From assembly GCA_041741155.1 (NCBI GenBank), contig JBGSKO010000151.1, forward strand, positions 74,218 to 138,217: a stretch of 64,000 nt of DNA, in the 5' to 3' direction. Shown here piece after piece: positions 1 to 7,708 of this stretch. The position numbers and the translations under genes are program-made. Source of the stretch: M3007 sp041741155 (GTDB lineage: Bacteria; Bacteroidota; Bacteroidia; Chitinophagales; Saprospiraceae). The notes under the pieces are model-generated. The model did not search any database, was not told where the DNA came from, and saw only the letters and a program-made list of their open reading frames with translations. Each line of letters starts with the position of its first letter. The stretch's first letter is position 1.

Positions 1-1
1 T

Positions 2-817
2 CTTTTGGGCGACACCCTGCCGCTTATCGCCGGCGAGAAGGCGGGTATCATCAAGCCCGGCGTGCCCGTGGTTATTGGCGAGACGCACCCCGAGTCGGCT
101 CCCGTTTTTTTGAAAAATGCGGAGGAAACAAACTCGCCGATCATTTTTGCCGACCAGCATTTTCAGGTTTTGGAAAAAGAAAACAGTGGGTGGGAGACTG
201 CCGTGTACGATGTTTTTCAAGACAAAAAACCCTATTTGGAAAACCTTCTGGTGGATGTTGCCGGGCCGTTTCAACAAAAAAACCTCGCTACGACCCTACA
301 GGCCTGGGAGGTTCTTTTGGAAAAGAGTCTGCAACCCGAAATGGCAGGAGTGCTTGCAGCGCAACTCAAGACTCAAGACTCAAGACTCAAAATACTTGAA
401 GCCCTATCCAAAATTCGCGACCTGACGCGTTTCATGGGCCGCTGGCAGGTCATCGGGCGGCAGCCCATGGTGCTGTGCGACAGTGCTCATAATGAGGCTG
501 GTTTGCGCACAATTTTGGCAAAAATGGCTGATTTGCCGTTCCGGAAAATCCACTTTGTGGTAGGATTTGTGAACGACAAAGATGTGGCGCCGGTGTTGGC
601 GCTGTTTCCCCGTTCCGCGAGCTATTATTTCGCCAAAGCCAACATTCCCCGTGGCTTGGAGGCAAGTGTACTGCGCGAAAAAGCTGCCGGTGCAGGGTTG
701 CAGGGACGTGCCTATACGTCGGTGAAAAATGCACTCAGGGCCGCCCGTCGCGCGGCGCAGCCAGACGACCTGATCGTGGTGACCGGAAGTATTTTTGTGG
801 TGGCGGAAGTGGTCTGA
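2..817 (+). CDS. folC: Bifunctional folylpolyglutamate synthase / dihydrofolate synthase, C-terminal part (5' cut by window edge)
   Basis: This enzyme adds glutamate to dihydropteroate and to reduced folates in the cytoplasm. The visible 271 residues begin at the conserved LGDTLPLIAGEKAGIIKPG stretch of the Mur-ligase-like central domain and run through the C-terminal ligase domain (GRWQVI, DSAHNEAG, then the VTGSIFVV end typical of FolC). The frame is open to the window edge, so the N-terminal P-loop lies outside. A four-unit heptamer repeat at 364-391 encodes the linker before the GRWQ motif, where FolC proteins vary in length. Identification is firm; only the start is missing. The next gene is convergent, 33 bp away. 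Confidence 0.93.
   Translation, partial: LLGDTLPLIAGEKAGIIKPGVPVVIGETHPESAPVFLKNAEETNSPIIFADQHFQVLEKENSGWETAVYDVFQDKKPYLENLLVDVAGPFQQKNLATTLQAWEVLLEKSLQPEMAGVLAAQLKTQDSRLKILEALSKIRDLTRFMGRWQVIGRQPMVLCDSAHNEAGLRTILAKMADLPFRKIHFVVGFVNDKDVAPVLALFPRSASYYFAKANIPRGLEASVLREKAAGAGLQGRAYTSVKNALRAARRAAQPDDLIVVTGSIFVVAEVV
364..391 (+). repeat. Heptanucleotide tandem repeat inside folC
   Basis: Four head-to-tail copies of actcaag are seen; the last ends in a instead of g. They encode the linker between the two FolC domains. Because the unit is 7 bp, gain or loss of one copy would shift the reading frame. Confidence 0.85.
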
Positions 818-850
818 ATGGGAAAAGGCAAATTTGAAAGGTTCCTCAGG

Positions 851-1522
851 TTACTTCGTGCGGTTTTTGACTGCTTCGCCAAAGGCATCCCAGACGGGAT
901 CGCCTTCGGGCAGCGGAGCTTCCATTTGCATCCATTCCCCGGTGCCGGGATGCTCGAACGCCAGTCGCCAGGCATGGAGGTGAATCGAACGGTCGCGGTT
1001 GCCGCGCCGCGCGCCGTATTTCACGTCGCCCTTGATCGGGCAACCGATGGCAGCCAACTGGGCGCGGATCTGGTGGTGCCTGCCCGTGATAAGCCGGATA
1101 TGCAGCAGGTGGTAACGTGCGGAACTGCCCATCAACTGGTAGTGCAACTCGGCGCGTTCAGCTCCTTCCCGCGCTTCAGTAGAAGCAAACGCCCTGTTCT
1201 TGGCGGCGTTTTTTTGCAGATAATGCACCAGCACGCCTTCCGATTCCGGTGGCGGATCCGCCACTACCGCCAGATATTCCTTTTCGATGGTATGCGCCTG
1301 AAATTGTTGTTGCAATTGGGTCATCACCTCCTTCGACTTGGCGAGTAACAAAATGCCCGTTGCCGGACGGTCGAGCCGGTGCACCAGGTGCAGTGGCTGG
1401 CTACATTCGTCCTCGGCCCACTGGAGCAGAGCGATGTCGCCGGTTTTGTCGGCCTGAGCGGGCATTCCCGCCGGTTTGTTTACTACGAGGAGCAGGGAAT
1501 CTTGAAAAAGTATGGTTGGCAT
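851..1522 (-). CDS. RluA/RluD-family pseudouridine synthase
   Basis: The 223-residue protein has the catalytic HRLDRPATGILL motif of the RluA family, whose Asp attacks the target uridine, plus VVNKPAGMPAQ near the N-terminus and GRHHQIRAQLA in the C-terminal half. It lacks an S4 domain, so it is the short RluA/TruC-like form acting on rRNA or tRNA; the target site cannot be read from sequence. The start was set at the ATG at 1522 (MPTILFQ); a further 25 residues upstream are open but do not resemble the family. It is transcribed divergently from the DUF5606 gene. Confidence 0.88.
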   Translation of the reverse strand: MPTILFQDSLLLVVNKPAGMPAQADKTGDIALLQWAEDECSQPLHLVHRLDRPATGILLLAKSKEVMTQLQQQFQAHTIEKEYLAVVADPPPESEGVLVHYLQKNAAKNRAFASTEAREGAERAELHYQLMGSSARYHLLHIRLITGRHHQIRAQLAAIGCPIKGDVKYGARRGNRDRSIHLHAWRLAFEHPGTGEWMQMEAPLPEGDPVWDAFGEAVKNRTK

Positions 1523-1618
1523 GGCGTCAATCGTATAGAAACGGCCCAAGGTAAGGCAGTTGAGCAGCCCGTTTATTCCAAAAGTCAAAAACTCCATACC
1601 TTCGCCCGATAAAAAAAT

Positions 1619-2119
1619 ATGAACTTAGATAAATTTCTCGTCATCGCCGGTATGCCCGGTGTACACAAGCTGATCACGACACGCAGCAATGGTCTGTTGA
1701 TTGATGATCGCAAAGAAGGCCGCACACGCTTTGTGGCTACCCGTCAGAACCAGATAACCCCCTTAGGCACTGTGGCCATTTACGTGGATACCGACGAGGG
1801 CACCGTGCCGTTGTCGGAGGTTTTCCAGAAAATGCTGGACATGAAGGAGACCCTTCCGCCAGTATCCGTGGACTCCAACAGCGCAATATTCCGCGATTAT
1901 TTTTCGCAAATTTTGCCCGAACATGACCGGGACCGCGTGCACATCAATGACATCAAGAAGTGCATCAAGTGGTTCAACTTCATGCAGGAAAACGGCATTT
2001 TCGAGGAGGTAAAACTCGAAGATGAAACTGCTGCTGCTGAAGCCGAAACCGCTACAATTTCCGAGGCACCTGTTGCTGCTGAAGAAACAGAAAGCCCGGA
2101 AACCGCTGCAACAACTTAA
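1619..2119 (+). CDS. DUF5606 family protein
   Basis: The 166-residue protein begins MNLDKFLVIAGMPGVHKL, the signature of the Bacteroidota DUF5606 family. Its N-terminal ~60 residues look like a small beta-barrel (RNGLLIDD, RFVATRQNQITPLG, VAIYVDTDEGTVPLSEVF). The last ~30 residues are a low-complexity Ala/Glu/Thr tail. No signal peptide or catalytic motif is visible. The function is unknown; the family is a small conserved cytoplasmic protein. A glycosyltransferase gene follows after 19 bp on the same strand, so the two may be co-transcribed. Confidence 0.8.
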   Translation: MNLDKFLVIAGMPGVHKLITTRSNGLLIDDRKEGRTRFVATRQNQITPLGTVAIYVDTDEGTVPLSEVFQKMLDMKETLPPVSVDSNSAIFRDYFSQILPEHDRDRVHINDIKKCIKWFNFMQENGIFEEVKLEDETAAAEAETATISEAPVAAEETESPETAATT

Positions 2120-2138
2120 TTCACGGTTACCACGCACC

Positions 2139-2888
2139 ATGTACAAAGACAAAAAAGTCGTCGTCGTCCTCCCCGCGTACAATGCCGCCAAAACTCTGGA
2201 AAAAACTTACCAGGAAATTCCGCTCGATCTGGTGGATGAGGTTATCCTGTGCGATGATCACAGCCGTGACAACACGGCGGAGCTGGCCCGAAGTCTGGGT
2301 ATCCGGCACGTCCTGATCCACGAACGGAATACGGGCTACGGCGGCAACCAAAAGTCGCTTTACAACAAGGCTCTTGAAGTCGGTGGCGATATCGTAATCA
2401 TGTTGCACCCCGACTACCAGTACACTCCGAAGCTCATCCCGTCCATGGTGAATATCATCGGCGAGGATCTCTATCCGGTTGTACTCGGCTCGCGCATACT
2501 CGGTATGGGGGCGCGCAAGGGGGGTATGCCGCTGTATAAGTATATCGCCAACCGTTTCCTGACCTTCACGCAAAATCTGCTGATCCACTACAAATTATCC
2601 GAATATCACACCGGATACCGCGCGTTCAGCCGTCAGGTACTCGAAACAATCAATTACAACCAGAATTCCGACGATTTTGTCTTTGACAATGAGATGCTTT
2701 CGCAGATCGTGTATGCCGGATTCGATATTGGCGAAGTAACGTGCCCGACCAAGTATTTCGAAGAGGCCTCCAGCATCAATTTTCGGCGCAGCATGAAGTA
2801 TGGCCTTGGCGTGCTGCGTGTTTCCATGGGGCATTTTTTGCAGCGTTTGGGTATCCTGAAACTGAATATGTATCGTCGAATGCAATAA
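2139..2888 (+). CDS. Family 2 glycosyltransferase, DPM1-like
   Basis: The 249-residue protein has a GT-A fold: VVVVLPAYNAAKTL at the N-terminus, the nucleotide-binding DDHSRDNT, the acceptor-side HPDYQYTP, and the GYRAFSR and VFDNEML motifs typical of polyisoprenyl-phosphate sugar transferases. It has no C-terminal membrane helix, like soluble DPM1. It probably transfers a sugar from a nucleotide donor to a lipid phosphate; donor and acceptor are not readable. The ATG at 2139 was chosen because the longer open frame (from 2022) overlaps DUF5606 and gives non-family sequence. The next gene begins 4 bp downstream, so these form an operon. Confidence 0.87.
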   Translation: MYKDKKVVVVLPAYNAAKTLEKTYQEIPLDLVDEVILCDDHSRDNTAELARSLGIRHVLIHERNTGYGGNQKSLYNKALEVGGDIVIMLHPDYQYTPKLIPSMVNIIGEDLYPVVLGSRILGMGARKGGMPLYKYIANRFLTFTQNLLIHYKLSEYHTGYRAFSRQVLETINYNQNSDDFVFDNEMLSQIVYAGFDIGEVTCPTKYFEEASSINFRRSMKYGLGVLRVSMGHFLQRLGILKLNMYRRMQ

Positions 2889-2892
2889 GCAA

Positions 2893-3651
2893 ATGTGTAC
2901 CGTTACTTATTTGCCACTCGAAGCGGGTTTCATTCTGACGCACAACCGCGATGAGGCGCCGGCACGTTCGCCCCAACATATTTCTAGCGCACAAATCGCA
3001 GGGAATACATTGTTTTTTCCCAGAGATACCAAAGCCGGCGGTACCTGGATAATTGCAGCTCGGGACGGCCGTACTGCGTGCCTGCTCAATGGCGCTTTTG
3101 TGAAACATCAGCATCTGCCACCTTATCGCCGGAGTCGCGGACTGATCCTGCTTGATTTTTTTGAATGGTCCGATTCCGAGCACTTTTTCGCGCAGTACGA
3201 TTTGGACCATATCGAGCCGTTCACGCTTCTGGTGTTCCAGTTTGGTCGGGTCACGGAGTTCCGCTGGGATGGAACTTCCAGGTGCCGGATGGATTTGCCG
3301 CCGGAGCAGCCGCATTTTTGGTGTTCGGCGACGCTTTATCCAGCGCCGGTACAGGCGTTGCGGGAGCAGGTTTTCCGAAACTGGCTCGAAAGCCATCGTT
3401 TACCCGATGGGCCCAGTTCTATGTCTTCCGCCCGACGGCTCCCATCGTCCATTTTTAAATTGCATTTAACGGGCAGCGTTGGCGATCCGGAAAACGATTA
3501 TGTGATGAACCGAAGTGGACGGGTTTGCACGGTCAGCGTGACCCAGGTCGTCCAACAAAACGGCGCGCTTCGAATGCGCTATTTTGATCTGCTGGAAGGG
3601 AAACAAAATATTCGACGCTCCCGACGGCAGCTCCCAAAAACGGTGTGCTAA
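2893..3651 (+). CDS. NRDE (TANGO2-like) family protein
   Basis: The 252-residue protein starts MCTVTYL and carries HNRDEAPAR at residues 17-25, the motif that gives the NRDE/TANGO2 family its name. Cys2 is in the position expected for an N-terminal nucleophile of Ntn-type hydrolases, though catalysis in the family is unproven. In eukaryotes TANGO2 is tied to haem/lipid handling; the bacterial role is unknown. It starts 4 bp after the glycosyltransferase stop. No signal peptide is seen, so the protein is probably cytoplasmic. Confidence 0.85.
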   Translation: MCTVTYLPLEAGFILTHNRDEAPARSPQHISSAQIAGNTLFFPRDTKAGGTWIIAARDGRTACLLNGAFVKHQHLPPYRRSRGLILLDFFEWSDSEHFFAQYDLDHIEPFTLLVFQFGRVTEFRWDGTSRCRMDLPPEQPHFWCSATLYPAPVQALREQVFRNWLESHRLPDGPSSMSSARRLPSSIFKLHLTGSVGDPENDYVMNRSGRVCTVSVTQVVQQNGALRMRYFDLLEGKQNIRRSRRQLPKTVC

Positions 3652-3748
3652 TCTTTGTTTTTTGTACACGAAAAGTCCCGGCCAAGCATCCTTTTGCAAA
3701 CTTATTATGTCTAAGTAGTTAATTTTTTTCAAAAACAGCAACCAATGG

Positions 3749-3779
3749 TTGTCCGCTCTGGTTAATGTATATACTTTTC
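3749..3779 (+). promoter_or_regulatory. Bacteroidota-type promoter for the small T9SS protein
   Basis: TTG at 3749-3751 is followed after 20 bp by tacttttc at 3772-3779, one base off TAnnTTTG. Transcription would begin near 3786, downstream of the upstream in-frame ATG at 3765 and just before the ATG at 3801. Confidence 0.4.
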
Positions 3780-3800
3780 GACCAAAATTTGTGTGTGCCG

Positions 3801-4106
3801 ATGAAATATATTCTACTCTTTCTTTTTACGCTGCTCGTAAACGTGGCTGTTCAGGCCCAAAGTTCCGCGAAAGCAGACCTGACTATTTTCCCAAATCCCA
3901 CGACCGAGTACATTTCGGTGCGGGACAACAGTGATGCTGTTGGATACATTGCCATTTTTAATTTGGTTGGTAAAAAAGTAAAGGAATTCGACTTTGTCAA
4001 AGGCGAATCCCTCTTTGTTGCCGACCTGCCCAAAGGCATGTATCTGGTTCAGATTCAGGACCGCGGTCGCCAGGTACTCAAAACCCAAAAAGTAGATAAG
4101 CGGTAG
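3801..4106 (+). CDS. Small secreted protein consisting of a signal peptide plus T9SS type A sorting domain
   Basis: The 101-residue product has a signal peptide (MKYILLFLFTLLVNVAVQAQ) and then almost at once a complete type A T9SS sorting domain: LTIFPNPTTEYISV, AIFNLVGKKVKEFDF, DLPKGMYLVQIQ and a basic end. There is no passenger domain between the two parts. Known sorting domains are cleaved off by the PorU sortase after transport through the T9SS; here nearly nothing would be left. It could be a gene remnant that regained a signal peptide, or a functional small outer-membrane protein. The start at 3801 is supported by the promoter just upstream. Confidence 0.8.
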   Translation: MKYILLFLFTLLVNVAVQAQSSAKADLTIFPNPTTEYISVRDNSDAVGYIAIFNLVGKKVKEFDFVKGESLFVADLPKGMYLVQIQDRGRQVLKTQKVDKR

Positions 4107-4186
4107 GTGTTGCCGCTAATATAAAATCACGTTTGCTGGGAGCGCTATATTCGGCTCGCACGCTCCTTGATATTTTTCCCTCTTTT

Positions 4187-5584
4187 TTAAAATTCCGTTC
4201 CGAACGCAAAGTTCGGCTTCCGTTCTGTCCAGCGCCCCCGCGTAAAATCGGGGAATGCCTGCGGGCTGCTGCCTGTAGCTATGGATGCTTCGCTGAGCGG
4301 GGTGATAGCCAGCCAGGTAGCCGCATCATACACGTCCATTTGTGGAGCGATGTTCTGCTTTACCGATTCCACAAAGTGGTGAAATACAAAAAAATCCATG
4401 CCGCCATGGCCGGCTGTTTGCGCATCGTTGCCGTAGCGCTGCCAGAGGGGATGGTCGTATTTGTCCAGCCAGGGTTTGGCCTCTTCCCAGGTATGCGCTT
4501 TGGTCTGGCCTTCGAGTAGCAGGCTTTTATTCACATCCATCCAGATCCCTTTGGTGCCCTGTACCCGGAACCCCAGCGAATAGGGGCGGGGCAGACCGGT
4601 GTCGTGTGAGAGCAGCATGGTTTCACCATTGGAAGTTTTTATGACTGTGGTAACCACGTCGCCGAGGTTGAACTGTACGGCGGCATTGGGGTGATCGGGG
4701 CCGCCCTTGGGATGGTTCGCGACGTACTCGTGGAGTCCGCGCGCCTTTGTAGACGTAGCGGTGAGGTACAGGAACCGATTACCACGGTTGATATTTGCCA
4801 TCATCGCTACCGGGCCGATGCCGTGGGTGGGATACAGGTCGCCGTTGCGGTGTACGGAATGTTTGGTGCGCCACTTGGCCTCGGAAAAACCTTTTTCGCC
4901 AAATTCGACGCCGGAGTTGTAGGGTGTGACGCCATCGTTGAACTTGACTCCGCGCAGATCATGCTGGTATCCGCCCTCCAGGTGCATGATTTCGCCAAAC
5001 AGGCCCTCGCGTACCATCTGCAACACAGCCATTACGTCGCGGCGATAGCACACATTTTCGAGAAACATCAGGTGCGTGCCGGTTGCTTCGTGCGTGTTCA
5101 CCAACTGCCAGCACTCATCCAGCGAAAAACCGCCGCATACTTCCGTACCGACGTACTTGCCGGCCTGCATGGCAGCTACACATTGCTGGGTGTGCCATTC
5201 CCAAGGCGAGGAGATCACTACGGCATCAACCTTTTTATCTTCGAGCAAGCGGAGGTAGTCGCGGTCGCCCTGGTCGTACACCGTTGGTTTCGGCTTGCCG
5301 CTTTTTTCAATCATCTTCAAGGTGTCGGCTACCATCCGGGCATCGGGGTCGGCAATGGCGACTACTACACAGTCGTCGCGGCGCAGCGCCAAATCTACAT
5401 GGTCTTGGCCGCGCAATCCCACACCAATGAACCCCAGATTGATCTTCGTGCGCAGCGGGCTACCCGCTCGACGGTGCTCCTGCACGGCAGTGTGGGACGT
5501 GGCGTTTGTCAACGTGGGTACGCCAAGCGCAGCGCCGGCAAGTGCGGTTTTTTGGAGAAACGAGCGGCGGTCAAGTTTGGCCAT
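4187..5584 (-). CDS. Tat-exported Gfo/Idh/MocA family oxidoreductase
   Basis: The 465-residue protein begins with a twin-arginine signal (DRRSFLQKTALAGAALG), so it should be exported folded with its cofactor to the periplasm. A Rossmann dinucleotide site follows (GFIGVGLRGQDHV), then the EVCGGFSLDECWQL segment in place of the usual EKP loop and a C-terminal alpha/beta domain (HRNGDLYPTHGIGPVA). Tat-exported members in Bacteroidota often act on glycans, such as N-acetylgalactosaminidases of family GH109; the substrate here is not deducible. It stands alone between a T9SS gene and a divergent HAD phosphatase. Confidence 0.88.
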   Translation of the reverse strand: MAKLDRRSFLQKTALAGAALGVPTLTNATSHTAVQEHRRAGSPLRTKINLGFIGVGLRGQDHVDLALRRDDCVVVAIADPDARMVADTLKMIEKSGKPKPTVYDQGDRDYLRLLEDKKVDAVVISSPWEWHTQQCVAAMQAGKYVGTEVCGGFSLDECWQLVNTHEATGTHLMFLENVCYRRDVMAVLQMVREGLFGEIMHLEGGYQHDLRGVKFNDGVTPYNSGVEFGEKGFSEAKWRTKHSVHRNGDLYPTHGIGPVAMMANINRGNRFLYLTATSTKARGLHEYVANHPKGGPDHPNAAVQFNLGDVVTTVIKTSNGETMLLSHDTGLPRPYSLGFRVQGTKGIWMDVNKSLLLEGQTKAHTWEEAKPWLDKYDHPLWQRYGNDAQTAGHGGMDFFVFHHFVESVKQNIAPQMDVYDAATWLAITPLSEASIATGSSPQAFPDFTRGRWTERKPNFAFGTEF

Positions 5585-5768
5585 CTGTATTTTTTTTGGG
5601 GCTAATGTCGGAAATTCATTGGGGAGATGTGGCGTAATTTCACCCCGAAGACAAAGAATTGTTTGACCGTTGAGATGCGGAAACGCAGCGGAGTTTTTAG
5701 GAGGTGGAAACCGGCGGTTTTACCTGTGGTGAATTCCCGATATTCGCCCTCCAAAACACGCGTATCCC

Positions 5769-6398
5769 ATGTCCGACATAAAAAATATCATTTTCGATTT
5801 TGGCAACGTCTTGTTCGATCTCGACCTCGATGCCACCAACCGCGAAATGCAGCGCCTGCTCGGCAGTCGTTACGCTGCTGCCCGGGAAAAACTCCTGGCC
5901 TTTGATGTTTTTCGCCTGTACGAGATTGGTGGATTGTCCACAACAGAATTTGTAGATGCGCTCTGCCAGGCCGTGGAGCCGGCCTTGAGTGCAGAGCAGG
6001 TAGTGGGCGCCTGGAACTCCATTTTTATCGGTATGCCGCGCGAACGCTTCGATATGCTGCTCCAGTTGCGGCAGCGGTACAGTGTTTTTCTGCTCAGCAA
6101 TATCAACGATATGCACGCAGGCTGGGTTGATGACTACATGACGCGCACGCACAACCTGCCTGATTTTCAGTCCCGCTTCTTCGATGGGGTGTATTACTCC
6201 CACTTGATTCGTCTGCGGAAACCCGACCGCGATATCTACGAATATGTGTTGGCCGATGCTGAACTGCTGCCGGGGCAAACAATTTTCATTGACGACCTGG
6301 AGCCCAACGTGGAGGCGGCTCGCGCAGTAGGCATCACCGGTATTTTGAAAACACCCGATGTGGACATCATGGCCCTGATGCAGAAATATTTGGATTAG
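5769..6398 (+). CDS. HAD-superfamily hydrolase (subfamily IA phosphatase)
   Basis: The 209-residue protein shows all four HAD motifs: FDFGNVLFDLD (nucleophile Asp), LLSNIND, the Lys of RKPDRDIYEYV, and FIDDLEPNVEAAR. The short alpha-helical cap between motifs I and II marks subfamily IA, similar to YihX/epoxide-hydrolase-N-type phosphatases. It is a cytoplasmic phosphatase of unknown substrate. Its stop codon overlaps by 4 bp the stop of the convergent YwqG gene. Confidence 0.87.
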   Translation: MSDIKNIIFDFGNVLFDLDLDATNREMQRLLGSRYAAAREKLLAFDVFRLYEIGGLSTTEFVDALCQAVEPALSAEQVVGAWNSIFIGMPRERFDMLLQLRQRYSVFLLSNINDMHAGWVDDYMTRTHNLPDFQSRFFDGVYYSHLIRLRKPDRDIYEYVLADAELLPGQTIFIDDLEPNVEAARAVGITGILKTPDVDIMALMQKYLD

Positions 6399-7177
6399 AG
6401 ACAATCCCAGTCAAACAGCACCCGGCTGAAATCCCGCGCAATCAGGTCTTTTTCCCGAATAAAAAAATGCCCTACGCCCATGTCACCCCACATGAGGTCC
6501 ATGCCTTCGTCGGAGTCAAGCTGGAAAAGCAGCAACATGGGATCATCGGCACGGCGCGGATCATCCTGGGTGAAATACGCATATCCACCCACCTTGTGCC
6601 CCTGGCTGCGTACGGCCCGCCCAAAGGCATCCTGCAAATCCCATTCTTGCTCGCCAAACTGCTGAAAAAATCCGGTGCCAAAGATTTGCCAAAACTGGTA
6701 GTCTGTAGCCGGCGCGACTTCCTCCGCCAGTTCAAACGTCAGCGGATGCGACACCTCCGGATGGTGGGGCAGTAGGTCGTAATCGTCGCGTAAGGGAAAT
6801 TGCGTTTGCAAGGCAGACTCGTCTTGTGCCGGTTCCGGGAAAAACAGCACCCGAAACGAGTCGGGATTTTCCCCGTCGTCAAAGTCCATCCCGTACAGGT
6901 CGTCGTCATGGATGTAAAACTGGAGGATGCCCCGGTCCGGAAACGGATCCAGACGCGGCATATCGGCGAAATTCAGTTGGGCCAGAAAGACCAATGCCTG
7001 TCCGTCCGGCGTAGTCGGATATGCTGTGCCTTTGGGTAAATACGGAGATCCACCCACTTTGCTTTCCCGGGAAGTGGTAGCGCGAGCAGGTTGGGCAGTA
7101 ATGCGGATATAGGGCTTGCGGGTAGCAAGCAGTTGGTCGCGGTAGGGTTCAAGTGCCGGCGGAAGGTTCAGTTGCAT
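6395..7177 (-). CDS. YwqG family protein (DUF1963)
   Basis: The 260-residue protein matches the YwqG/DUF1963 pattern: SKVGGSPYLPKG near residue 40, LVFLAQLNFADMP, then GILQFYIHDDDLYGMDF, and the C-terminal LLFQLDSDEGMDLMWGDMG with FFIREKDL at the end. No signal peptide is present. The family's function is unknown; it is widespread in bacteria as a cytoplasmic protein. The gene is divergent from doxX, with the 108-bp spacer holding AT-rich words (attcattattgatcattc). Confidence 0.85.
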   Translation of the reverse strand: MQLNLPPALEPYRDQLLATRKPYIRITAQPARATTSRESKVGGSPYLPKGTAYPTTPDGQALVFLAQLNFADMPRLDPFPDRGILQFYIHDDDLYGMDFDDGENPDSFRVLFFPEPAQDESALQTQFPLRDDYDLLPHHPEVSHPLTFELAEEVAPATDYQFWQIFGTGFFQQFGEQEWDLQDAFGRAVRSQGHKVGGYAYFTQDDPRRADDPMLLLFQLDSDEGMDLMWGDMGVGHFFIREKDLIARDFSRVLFDWDCL

Positions 7178-7285
7178 AATTATTCATTATTGATCATTCA
7201 CTTGATATGTAATGGTACGGACAGTCGGTACATAGTCGCACCCTTATACTTGCGGCGATTTTTCAATTTAAAATAGGTACTAAAC

Positions 7286-7672
7286 ATGAAACTGTCCCTG
7301 TCCCTCGTCTTACGCCTTGTAGTAGCAATCATTTTACTGCAAACACTCTATTTCAAATTTTCCGGTGCGCCGGAAAGCGTCTACATTTTTCAAACACTCG
7401 GTGTCGAGCCTTGGGGGCGGATTGCTGCCGGCGTTGCTGAGTTAGTGGTGGCAATCCTGCTGTTGTGGCCGCGTACGGTCGGCTTGGGTGCTATTGGTGC
7501 ACTCGGGGTAATCAGCGGGGCCATTGGGGCGCATCTGACCAAACTCGGCATTGAGGTTCAGGGCGATGGCGGCACGCTTTTTTGGTTGGCTGTTATTGTA
7601 TTTGTTGGCAGCGCAGCATTGGTTTGGTTACACCGTAAAGACATTCCGATCATTGGCAAAAGGTTTTCATAA
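7286..7672 (+). CDS. DoxX family membrane protein
   Basis: The 128-residue protein has four predicted membrane helices. The first carries LRLVVAIILLQTLYFKFSGAPES, the DoxX-like start with a conserved Lys at the membrane edge, followed by GVAELVVAILLLWPRTV and two further hydrophobic helices. DoxX-like proteins are linked to redox or thiol stress in some bacteria, but the activity of this small subgroup is not known. It is monocistronic between two minus-strand genes. Confidence 0.82.
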   Translation: MKLSLSLVLRLVVAIILLQTLYFKFSGAPESVYIFQTLGVEPWGRIAAGVAELVVAILLLWPRTVGLGAIGALGVISGAIGAHLTKLGIEVQGDGGTLFWLAVIVFVGSAALVWLHRKDIPIIGKRFS

Positions 7673-7708
7673 AACAGTACCAAGGACGGAAACTCCGAAA
7701 ATAACGGA

